Shown piece by piece: positions 61,474 through 64,000 of a stretch of DNA of 64,000 nucleotides. A program made the translations under genes and the position numbers. Location: positions 434,001-498,000 of the forward strand of contig CAXXNY010000005.1 in assembly GCA_963674805.2 (NCBI GenBank), given 5' to 3'. The notes beneath the pieces are model-generated. The model made no database searches. It saw only the letters and a list, made by a program, of their open reading frames with translations, and was not told where the DNA came from. Position 1 is the first letter of the stretch, and each line of letters opens with the position of its first letter. The DNA is from CALMFG01 sp963674805. Its GTDB lineage: Bacteria > Bacillota > Clostridia > Christensenellales > CALMFG01.

Positions 61474-63192
61474 ATGCTGTTAAATCTGCATATCAACAAT
61501 ATCGCATTAATTGACGAACTGGACATCGCGTTTTCTGCCGGGCTCAACGTGCTGAGCGGAGAGACCGGAGCGGGGAAGTCTATCATCGTTGATTCGCTGA
61601 ATCTGGTACTGGGCGAACGCGCGGACCGCGAACTGATTAAAAGCGGGGAAGAACGGGCGGTTGTCGAGGCCGTTTTTGATATTGGGAACCATGAACGCGT
61701 GAAACGTGTGCTGGATAAAAACGAGATCGAACCGATGGGAGACACGGTTGTGCTGTCGCGGGAACTTTGGCGAAACGATCGTAATGTCTGCCGCGTGAAC
61801 GGAACGCTGGTGACGCTGGCGACGGTTAAGCAGATCAGTGACCTTCTGGTCGATATTCACGGCCAGCATGAGCACCAAACCCTGCTGCATGCCAAAAACC
61901 ACCTTGCGTTTATCGACCGGTTCGGGGAATCCGACATCAAACCCTTAAGAAAAGAAGCAAAAACGCTTTACGAAGATTATGCCAGTTTTAAGCGGTCGAT
62001 CGAACTGCTCTGCGGCGACGAGCGCGAACGCGAGCGCAATCTTGATCTGCTTCGTTTCCAGATTGACGAGATATCTGCGGCCAAGCTAAGACCCAATGAA
62101 GAAGAAGACCTGATCGAAGACAAGAAGCGTCTTCAGGCAGCGGAAAAAATCATGGAAACGCTGAACAGCGGATATGACGGATTGTTTGAAGGCGATGACG
62201 GGTTTGCGGTTTTGGACCGGATGAAAGACATCATCAATATGTTCGAAAAAATTGCGGACATCGATCCGGCGTATCAGGGAATCATGGAGCGCTTAAACGA
62301 AGCTTATTATCTTGCCGAAGAAACCGGCATGGAGATCCGCGAACAGCGGGATGCTTTTTATCATGAGCCGGATGCGCTGTCGAAAATCGAGGAGCGTATC
62401 AATGAGATTAATCATCTGAAACGCAAATACGGAAACAGTATTGAAGAAATTTTTACCTATCTGGCACGGAGTGAAAAAGAATATGACAGACTGGTGAATG
62501 CCGAAGAACAGCTCGGAATATTGACCGAAAAAATAAAAGAGACGGAAAGCAGGCTGTATCAGGCATGTACCGCTTTATCCGAAGCGCGACGTAAAACCGC
62601 GTCTGTTTTTGAAACCATGATGTTAAAAGAATTGGGCGATCTCGGCATGGCCGGTGCGGGATTTAAAGCCGATTTTTTGGACATTCCGGAGCAAGGCGAT
62701 GCATCGTACACCGTCAACGGGTTTGACAAGGTTTCCTTTTATATTACGCTGAATCCTGGCGAACCTTTAAAGCCGCTTTCAAAGGTTGCATCCGGCGGTG
62801 AAATTTCCCGGATTATGCTGAGCTTTAAGAATATCTTAGGGCGGCTGGATGTGATTGAGACCAATGTCTTTGACGAAATTGACACCGGCATCAGCGGCAG
62901 GATTGCGAATGTGGTTGCGGAAAAACTCGCGGCAATCGCAAAGCAGCGGCAGGTCATCTGTGTGACACATCTGGCGCAGATTGCTGCGCACGCCGACCGC
63001 CATTTCCTGATACAGAAGACGATAGAAGATAACAGAACCGCAACGGCAACCATACCGCTGGATATGGACGGCCGTGTAAATGAAATAGCGCGTCTTGCAG
63101 GCGGAAACGATACCGAACTGTCGCTTCAGCATGCACACGAACTGATCAAAAAGGCGCAGGAAGCGCGCATTCCGGCTGAGCAGGAAGTATAA
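61474..63192 (+). CDS. recN: DNA repair protein RecN
   Basis: SMC-like ATPase for double-strand-break repair. 572 aa: GETGAGKSIIVDSL (Walker A), long coiled coils in the middle with IHGQHEHQTL at the start, then the ABC signature VASGGEISRIML and Walker B VFDEIDTGISG. argR-recN is the usual Firmicute order. Confidence 0.97.
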   Translation: MLLNLHINNIALIDELDIAFSAGLNVLSGETGAGKSIIVDSLNLVLGERADRELIKSGEERAVVEAVFDIGNHERVKRVLDKNEIEPMGDTVVLSRELWRNDRNVCRVNGTLVTLATVKQISDLLVDIHGQHEHQTLLHAKNHLAFIDRFGESDIKPLRKEAKTLYEDYASFKRSIELLCGDERERERNLDLLRFQIDEISAAKLRPNEEEDLIEDKKRLQAAEKIMETLNSGYDGLFEGDDGFAVLDRMKDIINMFEKIADIDPAYQGIMERLNEAYYLAEETGMEIREQRDAFYHEPDALSKIEERINEINHLKRKYGNSIEEIFTYLARSEKEYDRLVNAEEQLGILTEKIKETESRLYQACTALSEARRKTASVFETMMLKELGDLGMAGAGFKADFLDIPEQGDASYTVNGFDKVSFYITLNPGEPLKPLSKVASGGEISRIMLSFKNILGRLDVIETNVFDEIDTGISGRIANVVAEKLAAIAKQRQVICVTHLAQIAAHADRHFLIQKTIEDNRTATATIPLDMDGRVNEIARLAGGNDTELSLQHAHELIKKAQEARIPAEQEV

Positions 63193-63427
63193 TTGGAAAA
63201 ACCGGCGGGTCCGGCTTGCAAAAGGCAGTTTTTTCTGCGATAATAATATCGCTTACTCATTTTACATACCGTAGCAATATCTAACCGACACCTGCGTTAT
63301 TTGTATCCCTGCCTTGCTTTGCTTCCGATGGATTACCTGATAAAAGTTTGAATGTCCGTCTATCCGGCGTGAACATAAGCCTTGAACCGGAATAACGAAT
63401 TCCAGAATCAATAGAGGATGAAAAGCC
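63193..63427. other. Intergenic region between recN and the recombinase
   Basis: 235 bases with no convincing gene. A short CCGG/CCGG inverted repeat near 63201 and a run of Ts at 63229 may end recN transcription weakly. A 60-codon reverse frame crosses the region but has no ribosome site. A possible repeat is discussed in the findings. Confidence 0.4.
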
Positions 63428-64000
63428 GTGAAACAGAAAATCAACGCCTTTAAAACCTATCTGGAAAAACGCACTGAATTGAGCGCATCAACGATCAGCT
63501 TCTATCTGATTGATGTCCGGCAGTTCAGTGATTACCTCAGTAATAACGGTCTCGATTCTTTTTCGGATATCACCAATGCTGTGCTGCTGGCGTTCTGCGC
63601 CAAACTGCAGTCCGAAGGCATGTCAAAAGCGACGATACTGCGAAAACTGTCATCAATCAAGAAATTCTATTCGTTTTTAAATATTAAGTTTAATGCGGGC
63701 GTGGATATCGATGCGTTCGTTGATTTGCCCAAGCATAAGAAATCCCTGCCCAAGTTTGTCAGCACAACCGATGTCAATAAACTGTTTGACGCGTTAAATA
63801 TGTCCACCTTAAAAGGCAAGCGCGACCGCGCCATGCTGGAACTCCTGTATGCCACCGGCATTAAGGTTTCGGAGCTGGTGGAACTGAAAGTGTTTGATGT
63901 ATCGCTGGACACCATGGAGCTGACCTGCCAGATGCGGGAAGGATTTAATACACTCCCGTTTCCGGAACAGACCCGGCAGGCGCTGAAAACGTATCTGGAT
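63428..64000 (+). CDS. XerC/XerD-type tyrosine recombinase (3' end cut by window edge)
   Basis: 191 codons from a GTG at 63428, open to the edge. The N-terminal SAM-like domain (FKTYLEKRTELSASTISFY) is followed by KGKRDRAMLELLYATGIKVSELVEL, which normally carries the first catalytic Arg as TGLRVSEL; here the residue is Lys (GIKVSEL). The remaining catalytic residues lie outside the window. Position after recN suggests the chromosomal xerD found near this spot in Firmicutes, but the Arg-to-Lys change deserves attention. Confidence 0.85.
   Translation, partial: MKQKINAFKTYLEKRTELSASTISFYLIDVRQFSDYLSNNGLDSFSDITNAVLLAFCAKLQSEGMSKATILRKLSSIKKFYSFLNIKFNAGVDIDAFVDLPKHKKSLPKFVSTTDVNKLFDALNMSTLKGKRDRAMLELLYATGIKVSELVELKVFDVSLDTMELTCQMREGFNTLPFPEQTRQALKTYLD

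Noticed and set aside
63262..63444. 60-codon reverse frame between recN and the recombinase
   Set aside because: No ribosome site and it runs into the start of the recombinase gene; kept only as a hint of a repeat.
1..64000. CRISPR arrays, prophage or insertion sequences
   Set aside because: No regularly spaced repeats, no transposase and no phage structural genes are visible. The recombinase at the right end looks like a chromosomal Xer protein, not a phage integrase.

Overview
The window looks like chromosome from an anaerobic Clostridia-type Firmicute. The base composition is moderate, with two visibly AT-rich patches. Pointers to this group are a Gram-positive dcw cluster opening with mraZ, a MurE with the DNPR signature of meso-diaminopimelate walls, sigma-A promoters with 17-bp spacers, a TPP riboswitch and a T-box, a SCIFF ranthipeptide precursor, SpoVD/PBP-type PASTA transpeptidase architecture, and an OLE RNA-OapA locus. 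I cannot name the genus.

Layout, left to right. 1-7.1 kb: the start of ruvC (minus, cut by the edge), an arginine operon argG-argH behind a promoter overlapped by ARG-box-like palindromes, a small membrane protein and a MazG-like enzyme, then on the minus strand a 43-aa zinc ribbon, proA, yebC and a YfbR-type nucleotidase. 7.1-15.5 kb: TPP riboswitch and thiT; queA, a lipoprotein, tgt, yajC; an orphan SCIFF peptide gene; rqcH on the opposite strand; and rph-rdgB-yfcE. 15.7-16.8 kb: nine tRNA genes (Arg, His, Gln, Lys, Leu, three Gly, Lys). 16.8-18.0 kb: an AT-rich islet with a tRNA-Ser-like fragment, a small membrane protein and an XRE regulator, bracketed by two near-identical terminators. 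18.1-26.4 kb: typA, a lipoprotein, an AT-rich gene with a HEPN-like RNase motif, then four redox or membrane genes (EFR1 flavodoxin-ferredoxin, DUF1295 protein, RdhA/QueG-like iron-sulfur protein, aldo/keto reductase-ferredoxin).

26.5-39.1 kb: dcw cluster mraZ-rsmH-ftsL-pbp-murE-mraY-murD-ftsW-ftsQ-ftsA-ftsZ, lacking murF, murG and murC; ftsA is short and has no membrane-targeting tail. 39.2-46.6 kb: a DsrE-like protein, a T-box-controlled hisS-aspS operon with tcdA, rseC-like and trx genes, then greA-lysS. 46.6-55 kb: an M16 peptidase, cinA split by a one-base frameshift, an MFS transporter, ftsK, rimO and pgsA. 55-64 kb: recA, a large structured RNA of about 585 nt whose ends pair with each other (OLE RNA) directly followed by its membrane partner oapA, then dxs-tlyA-nadK-argR-recN and the start of a xerC/xerD recombinase.

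The most remarkable element is the OLE RNA-OapA unit at 56.2-57.4 kb. It has its own promoter and terminator and sits beside the dxs-tlyA-nadK-argR-recN genes that accompany OLE in other Firmicutes. Next in interest are the SCIFF precursor without a maturase beside it, the HEPN-like AT-rich gene, and a hisS-aspS T-box whose specifier region contains both Asp and His codons. ArgR at 61 kb is the natural regulator for the ARG boxes at 0.48 kb.
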